Below, one piece after another: positions 36,145 through 42,861 of a DNA stretch of 64,000 bases (position 1 is its first letter; every line of letters begins with the position of its first letter). This DNA is from Chryseobacterium sp. KACC 21268 (GTDB lineage: Bacteria; Bacteroidota; Bacteroidia; Flavobacteriales; Weeksellaceae): the NCBI GenBank assembly GCA_028736075.1, contig CP117875.1, forward strand, positions 3,844,001 through 3,908,000. Reading direction: 5' to 3'. The notes beneath the pieces were generated by a model. That model was not told the DNA's origin and searched no databases. It was given only the letters and a program-made list of their open reading frames with translations. The position numbers and the translations under genes were made by a program.

Positions 36145-36262
36145 TTTTTATAAATCATTTCGGTTTATAAGAATTAAAACAATTCAAAAATTAACCCTGA
36201 AACGGTGCCCCTAAGAGTTCTATTCAATTAGTTCCGCCCTTTTCAAAAAAACAATTTAAATT
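36145..36262 (+). other. rpmI-rplT spacer, possible L20 autoregulatory site
   Basis: The 118-base spacer contains a GC-richer stretch near 36196-36245 (ACCCTGAAACGGTGCCCC ... GTTCCGCCC) that stands out in otherwise AT-rich DNA. L20 is known to repress its operon in other phyla by binding mRNA that mimics 23S rRNA. No specific structure can be proven by eye. Confidence 0.3.
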
Positions 36263-36607
36263 ATGCCAAGATCAGTAAATTCTGTAGCGTCTAGAGCGCG
36301 TAGAAAAAAAGTTTTAAAAAAGGCTAAAGGTTTTTTCGGTAGAAGAAAGAACGTTTGGACTGTAGCAAAAAATGCGGTAGAGAAAGCAATGTCTTACGCT
36401 TACCGTGGTAGAAAAGAGAAAAAAAGAAGTTTCAGAAGCCTTTGGGTAATGCGTATCAACGCAGGAGCTAGAGAGCACGGATTGACTTACTCTCAGTTTA
36501 TGGGAGCTCTTAAGAAAAACAACATCGAGCTAAACAGAAAAGTGCTTGCAGACCTTGCAATGAACTATCCAGAAGCTTTCAAAGCTGTTGTAGATCAAGT
36601 AAAATAA
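36263..36607 (+). CDS. rplT: 50S ribosomal protein L20
   Basis: A 114-residue basic protein that binds 23S rRNA early in 50S assembly. [100 protein letters not shown] covers nearly the whole L20 family pattern. Standard length. It ends the thrS-infC-rpmI-rplT cluster and has a strong terminator 25 bases after the stop. Confidence 0.97.
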   Translation: MPRSVNSVASRARRKKVLKKAKGFFGRRKNVWTVAKNAVEKAMSYAYRGRKEKKRSFRSLWVMRINAGAREHGLTYSQFMGALKKNNIELNRKVLADLAMNYPEAFKAVVDQVK

Positions 36608-36631
36608 TTACAAATCTTTGTTATCAATATA

Positions 36632-36659
36632 AAATCCTGAGAATTATCTCAGGATTTTT
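36632..36659 (+). terminator. rho-independent terminator after rplT
   Basis: AATCCTGAG-aattat-CTCAGGATT with T-run. Almost the same sequence occurs again at 37894-37922. Confidence 0.9.
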
Positions 36660-36660
36660 C

Positions 36661-36669
36661 TATTTTTGC
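36661..36669 (+). promoter_or_regulatory. Bacteroidetes-type -7 box for the M28 peptidase
   Basis: TATTTTTGC directly follows the rplT terminator and lies 17 bases before ATG 36687. A TTG codon inside it (36666) is not a credible start. Confidence 0.65.
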
Positions 36670-36686
36670 TGAAAATTATCTTAATA

Positions 36687-37871
36687 ATGTTCAGAAAATA
36701 TATTAGTTCATTAGTTTTATTAGCAACTATACATTTCGCAGAAGCGCAAACTTTCATTCAAGCTTATCAGAATAGAGCAAATCAGGTTTCTCAAAGCAAC
36801 GTAAACACCTATCTGCAGGAGTTTGAAGCTTTAGGCGTGAAGAAAACTGGAACGACACAGAACACCAATGCCTTCAATTGGATCAAAAACAAATACACTT
36901 CTTTCGGTTACAACACTACGAATTTCCAAGAGCATTCTTGGACAGCCAACGGATTGTCGTCCAAAAACTTTATTGTAACCAAAACTGGAACGCTGTATCC
37001 AAATAAGTTTGTGATCGTTTGTGGACATTTCGATTCCATTAATGGACCTGGAACAAATGACAACGGAAGCGGAACATCCATCATTTTGGAAATCGCCAGG
37101 ATTTTGAAAGATGTTCCCACAGAATATTCTATCAAGTTCATTCATTTTTCTGGTGAGGAGCAAGGACTTTTGGGAAGCTCCAGATATGTTTCCGAAATCG
37201 TGAACGGAACCAGTCCTAAAATGGACATCAAAGTGGTGGTGAACCTAGATCAGGTTGGCGGATTGGCAACAAAAGCGAACACAAAACTTTATCACGACAA
37301 AGACCAAAGTGCGCCAAACAGCAACAATACTGCAGCTGCAATAGCGGTTCAGGAGCTGGCAAACTGCACCACATTATATTCCCCGCTAGGTGTAGATTTT
37401 GATCCGGCAGAAAGCACAGACTACGTTCCCTTTCAACAAAATGGTGAGATCATCACAGGTTATTGGGAATACGAAGGCGGCTACAGCAATCCCTATGTCC
37501 ACACAGCAAATGACCTTTATGTCAATATGGATCCTGTTTATGTTTTCAATGTTGGCAAAGCTGCGGTTGGTGCAATCCAGCATTTCGCTGTAGCTTCTAC
37601 CTCCATTTTGGCTGTGGAAGATATTTCGCTTTCCAAAATATTGAAGTCTGTGGAATTCTATCCAAATCCTGCTAAGAATACTTTGAATCTTAAAATGGAG
37701 AATCCTTCAAAAGCTTTTACATTTGAACTGACCGATATGAGTGGAAGTCAAATTTTGATTAATAAAAACAATGCGCATCAAATTGATATTTCGCATTTGA
37801 AACCTGGCGTTTATCTTGGAACAATCACTATTGACAATGAAAAAGTGACCAAGAAGATTATTATAGATTAA
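36687..37871 (+). CDS. secreted M28 family zinc peptidase with T9SS sorting tail
   Basis: Extracellular aminopeptidase-type M28 protein of 394 residues. The signal peptide (MFRKYISSLVLLATIHFAEAQ) is followed by the catalytic domain with FVIVCGHFDSINGPGTNDNGSGTSIILEIARIL (first metal His and Asp), IKFIHFSGEEQGLLGSSRYV (catalytic Glu pair) and VNLDQVGG; a later ESTDYVPFQQNGE and YVHTANDLY complete the metal site. The C-terminus (VEFYPNPAKNTLNLKMENPSKAF ... GVYLGTITIDNEKVTKKIIID) is a type A sorting domain. ATG 36687 precedes the signal; an upstream TTG falls in the -7 box. A near-identical terminator stands on each side. Confidence 0.92.
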   Translation: MFRKYISSLVLLATIHFAEAQTFIQAYQNRANQVSQSNVNTYLQEFEALGVKKTGTTQNTNAFNWIKNKYTSFGYNTTNFQEHSWTANGLSSKNFIVTKTGTLYPNKFVIVCGHFDSINGPGTNDNGSGTSIILEIARILKDVPTEYSIKFIHFSGEEQGLLGSSRYVSEIVNGTSPKMDIKVVVNLDQVGGLATKANTKLYHDKDQSAPNSNNTAAAIAVQELANCTTLYSPLGVDFDPAESTDYVPFQQNGEIITGYWEYEGGYSNPYVHTANDLYVNMDPVYVFNVGKAAVGAIQHFAVASTSILAVEDISLSKILKSVEFYPNPAKNTLNLKMENPSKAFTFELTDMSGSQILINKNNAHQIDISHLKPGVYLGTITIDNEKVTKKIIID

Positions 37872-37893
37872 ATCATAATTGACACAACATCAC

Positions 37894-37922
37894 AAATCCT
37901 GAGAATTATCTTAGGATTTTTT
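37894..37922 (+). terminator. rho-independent terminator after M28 peptidase
   Basis: AATCCTGAG-aattat-CTTAGGATT plus T-run. Differs from the rplT terminator by one stem base. Confidence 0.85.
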
Positions 37923-37985
37923 AGTTTTTATGAAATAATTAGTTGAATATCCACGTTAAATTATTAAATTCTAAATAACTTAACT

Positions 37986-38660
37986 ATGAAAACAAATGTA
38001 TTTGCCTTTTTGGCTGTATTAATTCTTCTGAGTTCTTGTACACGAACAGAAAGCATTGAAGATGAAACTACCGAAACACCATTTTTTAATTTGAAAGTAG
38101 GTAATGAGTGGGTTTACAAAACGTATGACAGACAAGACTTCACTTCCGAACTCAAACCAAACGGCGAAGTTGATTCGGTTAAAATAGTTTCAACAGCAAC
38201 ACTTAATGGTAAAAACTATTTCAAAGTTGAAAACATCAATAGAAGACCACCTAACTACTCTCCCAATAGAACAGTTAGTTATAGTTATTGGAGGGTGAAT
38301 GACAAAGGGCATCTGGTAAGTCTTAGTTCTTATCATTTTGACCAGGGAAATTCCTCAGACGCTGTAGAATATGTGAAACACTCTGGTAATGACAACGATT
38401 ATTCCTATACAGATAATAGTTATTATGGCGACATTGTTTATAAACTATATCCAAAAACAAATGTTATAATTAATGACCAAACATACGAAGTAATCCCATA
38501 CAACGGACAATTCACGCCAAAATCCCAATTCCCCAATATGATTCCTAAAATGCAGGAAAATAATTACAAAGCGGGCGTTGGTCTGGTTAAATCCATTTGC
38601 CACACATTTGATGGAACTTATAACTTTGAGCAACATCTTGAAAGTTATTCGATGAAATAA
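37986..38660 (+). CDS. hypothetical lipoprotein
   Basis: A 224-residue lipoprotein with signal MKTNVFAFLAVLILLSSC (lipobox Cys18) and an acidic spacer. The body is Tyr-, Asn- and Asp-rich and looks beta-stranded (NLKVGNEWVYKTYDRQDF; SYSYWRVNDKGHLVSLSSYHFDQG; GVGLVKSICHTFDGTYNFEQHLESYS). This resembles surface lipoproteins with no catalytic motif that are common in Flavobacteriia. I recognise no family. It has its own terminator. Confidence 0.7.
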   Translation: MKTNVFAFLAVLILLSSCTRTESIEDETTETPFFNLKVGNEWVYKTYDRQDFTSELKPNGEVDSVKIVSTATLNGKNYFKVENINRRPPNYSPNRTVSYSYWRVNDKGHLVSLSSYHFDQGNSSDAVEYVKHSGNDNDYSYTDNSYYGDIVYKLYPKTNVIINDQTYEVIPYNGQFTPKSQFPNMIPKMQENNYKAGVGLVKSICHTFDGTYNFEQHLESYSMK

Positions 38661-38687
38661 TTTCGAAAAATTCCCATAACAAAAATC

Positions 38688-38718
38688 ATAAGCCTTATTA
38701 TTTAAGGCTTATTTTTTA
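38688..38718 (+). terminator. rho-independent terminator after the lipoprotein gene
   Basis: ATAAGCCTTA / TAAGGCTTAT stem with a small loop and T-run. Confidence 0.8.
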
Positions 38719-38752
38719 TGCTTAGATTTGTTCTTAATAAAAATTAGAACAA

Positions 38753-40005
38753 ATGTTTTTATCAAAAACTTATTTCAAAAAACTAACTACACTTTCCCTG
38801 CTCGGAATTTCTGTTTTATATTTTGCTCAAGAAAAAGCACAAGTTGAACACGCCAACGAAAGTAACCTAGAAAAACATATTATTTACCTAGCTTCTGATG
38901 AATTGCAAGGCCGATTAACTGGTTCTGAAGGCGAAACAAAAGCAGCCAACTATCTTTCCGCCGAGCTTAAAAAATTAGGATTGAAGCCTTATGAAGGAAA
39001 AGATTTCATCCAAAATTTTGAATACAGCGTCAAACTAAATCCACACGACGACCAAACTTCGACACCTGTAAAAGGTAAAAACGTGATTGCAGTTCTGGAC
39101 AACAAGGCTGATAAAACCATTGTCATCGGTGCACATTACGACCATTTGGGTCTTAATGAACATCACAATTCTACTTTACCGGACAAATCCACAACGGTGC
39201 GGATGATAACGCTTCTGGAACAGCCGCTGTTTTGGAATTAGCAAGAATGTTTTCTCAAAATAAAACGAAGGAAAATGCAAATTACGTTTTCGCATTATTC
39301 TCGGGCGAAGAAGATGGATTGATGGGTTCTAAGAAACTTGCAGAAACAATTAAAACCACTTATCCAAATACCATTTTTATGATTAATATGGATATGGTTG
39401 GGCGACTTAATAACAACAAAGACCTAACTGTCGGTGGCGTTGGAACCTCTCCTATCCTACCCGGATTGGTGAAAAAATATAAGCCTGAAGGTTTCAATCT
39501 AGCGTTGGACGAATCCGGCGTTGGTCCAAGTGACCATACTTCTTTTTATTTGAAAGACATTCCGGTTCTTTTCCTTTTCACAGGCACGCACAACGACTAT
39601 CATAAACCGACAGATGATTCAGATAAAATCAATTATCCAGGCGGAACGGTGATTGCAAATTATGTTTTTGATTTGGCGAATGCTTTGGGAAATGAAAAAG
39701 AAATTCCGTTTGTGAAAACCAAAGTTGCAGCGAGCAAATCGGTTCCGAAATACAAAGTGAGTTTGGGAATTATGCCAAATTACGCCGACAGCAAAGACGG
39801 AATGGGCATCGATGGCGTCATCGACAACAGACCGGCTGCCAATGCTGGAATCCTGCAAGGTGATGTTCTGACAAAAATTGGAAAATGTGAGGTGAAAGAA
39901 GTCTATTCTTATATGGATTGTCTCTCAAAAGTGAATGCCGGCGAGGAACATTCTGTGACAGTCAAACGAAATGGCGAAGAAAAAATCTTCAATGTGAAAT
40001 TCTAA
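38753..40005 (+). pseudogene. M28 peptidase with PDZ-like domain, frameshifted
   Basis: Two overlapping frames make one protein. The first (38753-39241) has a signal peptide and KHIIYLASDELQGRLTGSEGETKAANYLSAELKKLG, then IGAHYDHLGLNEHHNST. The second (from about 39176) continues GQIHNGADDNASGTAAVLELARMFSQ, then FALFSGEEDGLMGSKKL, MINMDMVGRL, GPSDHTSFYL and a C-terminal PDZ-like domain (GIMPNYADSKDGMGIDGVIDNRPAANAGILQGDVL). The shift needs one base to be restored near 39170-39180, for example ACTTTTACC instead of ACTTTACC, giving HNSTFTGQIHNG. All metal-site residues exist once the frame is joined. It may be a true pseudogene or a homopolymer sequencing error. A strong terminator follows. Confidence 0.85.
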
Positions 40006-40011
40006 ATAAAA

Positions 40012-40041
40012 AAACCGATTGTGATTTCAATCGGTTTTTTG
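40012..40041 (+). terminator. rho-independent terminator
   Basis: AACCGATTG-tgattt-CAATCGGTT with T-run, seven bases after the peptidase stop. Confidence 0.88.
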
Positions 40042-40079
40042 TTTGGAATTCCTTTAGGAACCTTTTTTTATTTTTATAT

Positions 40080-40217
40080 AAAACCACAAAAGTCACAAAA
40101 GTTATTGCATTTTTTAAGTCTTGAAAAGTTCAAAAAAGTGTAACTATTCTAAGTTATCTTTTTGCTCTTTTCTAAAAATATTTTTTAAAGTTTATCTTTT
40201 GTGACTTTTGTGGTTTA
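40080..40217. repeat. inverted repeat with AACCACAAAAGTCACAAAAG arms
   Basis: The left arm (40080-40100) and right arm (40197-40217) are perfect 21-base inverted copies about 96 bases apart. The AT-rich interior has no open frame. It is similar in wording to the element at 23990-24070. Confidence 0.8.
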
Positions 40218-40221
40218 AACT

Positions 40222-40845
40222 TTACAATTCCCGAATATTACGAAAGGTCAGATTAATCCGAGGTTTCATTGGTCTGGCGGATTTGGGAATCCGATGCTCC
40301 CAATTGGTTTGCAAATCACCTTTCATAATGAGCAATGAGCCGTGCTGAAGTGGCAACGTATATTTGTTCTGATGATTGTCCTTCTTTCGAAAATCAAAAT
40401 TCCTCACTTGCCCGAAACTGACCGATGCAATCACAGGGCGATTTCCCAATTCACTTTCCTTGTCGCGATGCCAAGCTACAGAATCGTTTCCGTCTCTGTA
40501 GAAATTAAGCAAGACAGAATTGAATTGATGACCAGTCAATTTCTGAATTTTATATTTCAAACCTAAAAGTTCCGGCGTCCACGCATTCACACTGAATTCA
40601 TTGCCTCCCAAATGATAAGATTTTTCATCGTCGCCGTACCAAGCAGTCAGTCGTGGCGTCAAAACTTCTCTGTCAAACATTTTTTGCGTTCTCTGTTTCC
40701 ACGGAACCGTTTCTATGAGTATCTTTTCAATTTCCGTTGCTCTTTCCTCAGACAAAAAATGTTCGGTATAATCCAATAACTCGGTCGGAAATTGGTAATA
40801 TTCGCCTGCATCAAACAAACTGAGTTGCATATCTGTACTGTACAT
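40222..40845 (-). CDS. alkB: AlkB-like alpha-ketoglutarate-dependent DNA repair dioxygenase with N-terminal clamp-like motif
   Basis: Fe(II)/2-oxoglutarate oxygenase that reverses alkylation damage such as 1-methyladenine. In 207 residues, WHRDKE supplies His126 and Asp128, HRIPKS supplies His184, and RINLTFR supplies the 2-oxoglutarate arginines (Arg196, Arg202); LLNFYRDGNDSVAWHRDKE is the usual lead-in. Residues 7-11 read QLSLF, which matches the sliding-clamp-binding pentapeptide consensus QL(S/D)LF, at the extreme N-terminus before the dioxygenase fold. It starts nine bases after the repressor gene on the same strand, so the two form one arm of the divergent cassette. The ATG at 40830 (MQLSLF) is an alternative start and keeps the motif. 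Confidence 0.9.
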   Translation of the reverse strand: MYSTDMQLSLFDAGEYYQFPTELLDYTEHFLSEERATEIEKILIETVPWKQRTQKMFDREVLTPRLTAWYGDDEKSYHLGGNEFSVNAWTPELLGLKYKIQKLTGHQFNSVLLNFYRDGNDSVAWHRDKESELGNRPVIASVSFGQVRNFDFRKKDNHQNKYTLPLQHGSLLIMKGDLQTNWEHRIPKSARPMKPRINLTFRNIREL

Positions 40846-40854
40846 TTTTAAAAT

Positions 40855-41631
40855 TTATTTGGAATTCGAAACCTTGTTGTCCAACGCTTTGATATCTTTT
40901 CGGATTTCCAAAAACATATCTTTCAAATTATAATTATCAAAATTATCGGGTTCAAAATCCTCAGGAAAAATCCCCGACGCATATTGCCAGATTTCCACAA
41001 TCTCACTCAACGGAATCTCATAAGGTTTGTAAAAAGAATTGTCCGCCGAAACCTCGATGGCTTTTTTCTTTTGACCTTTGAATCGTTTATAGGAAATCCC
41101 GTCATTTAAAGTCACGAAAATGTAACTTTTATTGATTTTCAAATCCTCAATATCTTCCACATATTTCCCGATGATGAACGAACCATCTTTGAAAGGAGGC
41201 ATAGAATCACCTTGCGTAGGGAAAGCCCTATATTTTCCATTCGTCAAAAATGGCAATGAAATCCTTTGAAGACTTTCGATATATTCCGGGTCGCTGTAAC
41301 CTGACAAATAGCCCATCGATGCTTTTTGAGGAATGATTTCGATGCTGTTATTTCCTGATTCATCAACGATAATTGGAAGGACAATTCTGTTATCGGGAAG
41401 ATTCATCATTTCTTCCAAAGGATATTTCCGGATGTCCACGGTCAAAAGCAAATCGATGCTGATGTGGAAGAATTTTGACATCGTGATAAGCACGTCATAC
41501 GGCGGTTCCGAACGGCCATCTTCATAAGAAACGTACCGTGACCTTGTGATAATTAAGGTATCTGCCAACTCCTGTTGAGTCGTCATTTTCTTAGCTCTTA
41601 AAAACCTGATGTTATCTGAAAAAATTGACAT
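40855..41631 (-). CDS. HTH repressor with S24 (LexA-like) peptidase-type domain
   Basis: A 258-residue regulator. The N-terminal HTH_XRE domain is residues 1-65 (FSDNIRFLRAKKMTTQQELADTLIITRSRYVSYEDGRSEPPYDVL). The C-terminal S24/LexA fold has Ser143 in TQGDSMPPF and Lys182 in ISYKRF, the Ser-Lys dyad of LexA and phage repressors. The usual Ala-Gly or Cys-Gly cleavage site is not evident; ASMGYLSGY near 104-112 has Met-Gly at the likely place, so RecA-stimulated self-cleavage is uncertain. The frame opens seven codons earlier, but ATG 41631 begins at MSIFSDNIRFLR. It is divergent from the Y-family polymerase gene and probably controls both arms through 41632-41692. Confidence 0.88.
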   Translation of the reverse strand: MSIFSDNIRFLRAKKMTTQQELADTLIITRSRYVSYEDGRSEPPYDVLITMSKFFHISIDLLLTVDIRKYPLEEMMNLPDNRIVLPIIVDESGNNSIEIIPQKASMGYLSGYSDPEYIESLQRISLPFLTNGKYRAFPTQGDSMPPFKDGSFIIGKYVEDIEDLKINKSYIFVTLNDGISYKRFKGQKKKAIEVSADNSFYKPYEIPLSEIVEIWQYASGIFPEDFEPDNFDNYNLKDMFLEIRKDIKALDNKVSNSK

Positions 41632-41692
41632 TGTTATAATTTGTAACAACAAATATAATCATTTTGTTTTAAAATGTAACTAATTTTGTCAC
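41632..41692. promoter_or_regulatory. divergent promoter region with two inverted operator-like sites
   Basis: Site 1 (minus strand) reads TGTTACAAATTATAACA and ends exactly at the repressor ATG. Site 2 (plus strand, from 41675) reads TGTAACTAATTTTGTCAC and ends exactly at the polymerase GTG. They share TGTwACwAATTwT-like spacing. A minus-strand -7 box TATATTTG lies at 41650-41657 next to site 1, and a plus-strand TAATTTTG lies at 41681-41688 inside site 2. Binding of the HTH-S24 repressor here would block both promoters. Confidence 0.6.
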
Positions 41693-42841
41693 GTGAATCG
41701 AGCAATTGTACATATGGATTTAGATACATTTTTTGTGTCCTGCGAAAGACTGAACCACTCAGAACTCAACGGAATCCCTCTGATAATCGGTGGTGGCGAC
41801 CGTGGCGTGGTGGCTTCTTGCTCGTATGAAGCGCGAAAATTTGGGGTGCGTTCTGCAATGCCGATTAGAATGGCACTCAGACTTTGCCCAGATGCAAAAG
41901 TAGTCAAAGGCGATTATGAGAATTTTTCTAAAATGTCTCATTTGGTAACCGAAGTGATTCAGGATAAAGTACCGTTGATGGAAAAAGCGAGCATCGATGA
42001 ATTTTATCTCGACCTGACCGGAATGGACAAATTTTTTGGCTGTTATCAATGGACTCAAGAAATTGCATCAGCTGTAAAAAAGGAAACCGGGCTTCCGATA
42101 AGTTTTGCTTTATCCAATAACAAAACCGTTTCAAAAATCGGAACCGGAGAATCTAAACCCGAAGGAAAATTTCAAATCAGGGAAACAGAAGTACAGCCTT
42201 TTTTAAATCCTTTATCTGTTAAAAAAATCCCGATGGTTGGTGATAAAACATTTCAGCTTCTTTCGAGAATTGGCGTACGAACCATTCACACCCTTTCCGA
42301 AATGCCCGTTTTAGTCCTTCAACAAATGATTGGCGCGAACGGAAAAGAACTTTGGAAAAAAGCAAATGGCATTGATGAAAATCCCGTCGTTCCCTACTCC
42401 GAAAAAAAATCAATTTCTTCAGAACGGACTTTTGTAACCGATTCCATTGACGTTTTGGAAATAAAAAGGTTGATTTCTGGAATGGCGGAAAAATTAGCCT
42501 ACCAATTGAGACAAGAAAAATGGCTGACTTCCACGGTCGTTATCAAAATCCGATATTCCAATTTTGATACGGAAACGAAGCAACATAAAATCGCTTACAC
42601 GTCTGCCGACCACACGTTGTCCAGAGTGGCGCTTGAACTTTTCAACAAAGTTTATACGAGGAGAATGCGAATCAGACTCGTTGGTTTGCGCTTCACAGAT
42701 TTGGTTCACGGCAATCATCAGATGAATCTTTTCGAAGATACTGAGGAACAAATGAGCCTTTACCAGACGATGGATTATCTAAAAAACCGATTCGGAAAAG
42801 ACGCGCTTGGACGAGCGTCCGGTTATGATTTTGGTAAATAA
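41693..42841 (+). CDS. dinB: Y-family DNA polymerase (DinB/Pol IV-like)
   Basis: Low-fidelity translesion polymerase of 382 residues. RAIVHMDLDTFFVSCERL holds the catalytic Asp9; SIDEFYLDLTGM holds Asp102 and Glu103, so the active site is complete, unlike ImuB proteins. SKIGTGESKPEGKFQI replaces the usual LAKIASDLNKPxG, and VGDKTFQLLSRIGVRTIHTLSEMP is the thumb HhH segment. Near the C-terminus, residues 343-347 read QMNLF, a likely clamp-binding motif. The start is GTG 41693; the in-frame ATG at 41714 would delete the first strand of the palm. The dnaE2-like gene follows after 20 bases. Confidence 0.92.
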   Translation: MNRAIVHMDLDTFFVSCERLNHSELNGIPLIIGGGDRGVVASCSYEARKFGVRSAMPIRMALRLCPDAKVVKGDYENFSKMSHLVTEVIQDKVPLMEKASIDEFYLDLTGMDKFFGCYQWTQEIASAVKKETGLPISFALSNNKTVSKIGTGESKPEGKFQIRETEVQPFLNPLSVKKIPMVGDKTFQLLSRIGVRTIHTLSEMPVLVLQQMIGANGKELWKKANGIDENPVVPYSEKKSISSERTFVTDSIDVLEIKRLISGMAEKLAYQLRQEKWLTSTVVIKIRYSNFDTETKQHKIAYTSADHTLSRVALELFNKVYTRRMRIRLVGLRFTDLVHGNHQMNLFEDTEEQMSLYQTMDYLKNRFGKDALGRASGYDFGK

Positions 42842-42861
42842 TTTTTTAAAACTTCAATTAA

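Noticed and set aside
39160-39245. Programmed -1 frameshift in the M28 peptidase
   Set aside because: No slippery heptamer and stem-loop were seen, and homologues of this family are normally one frame.
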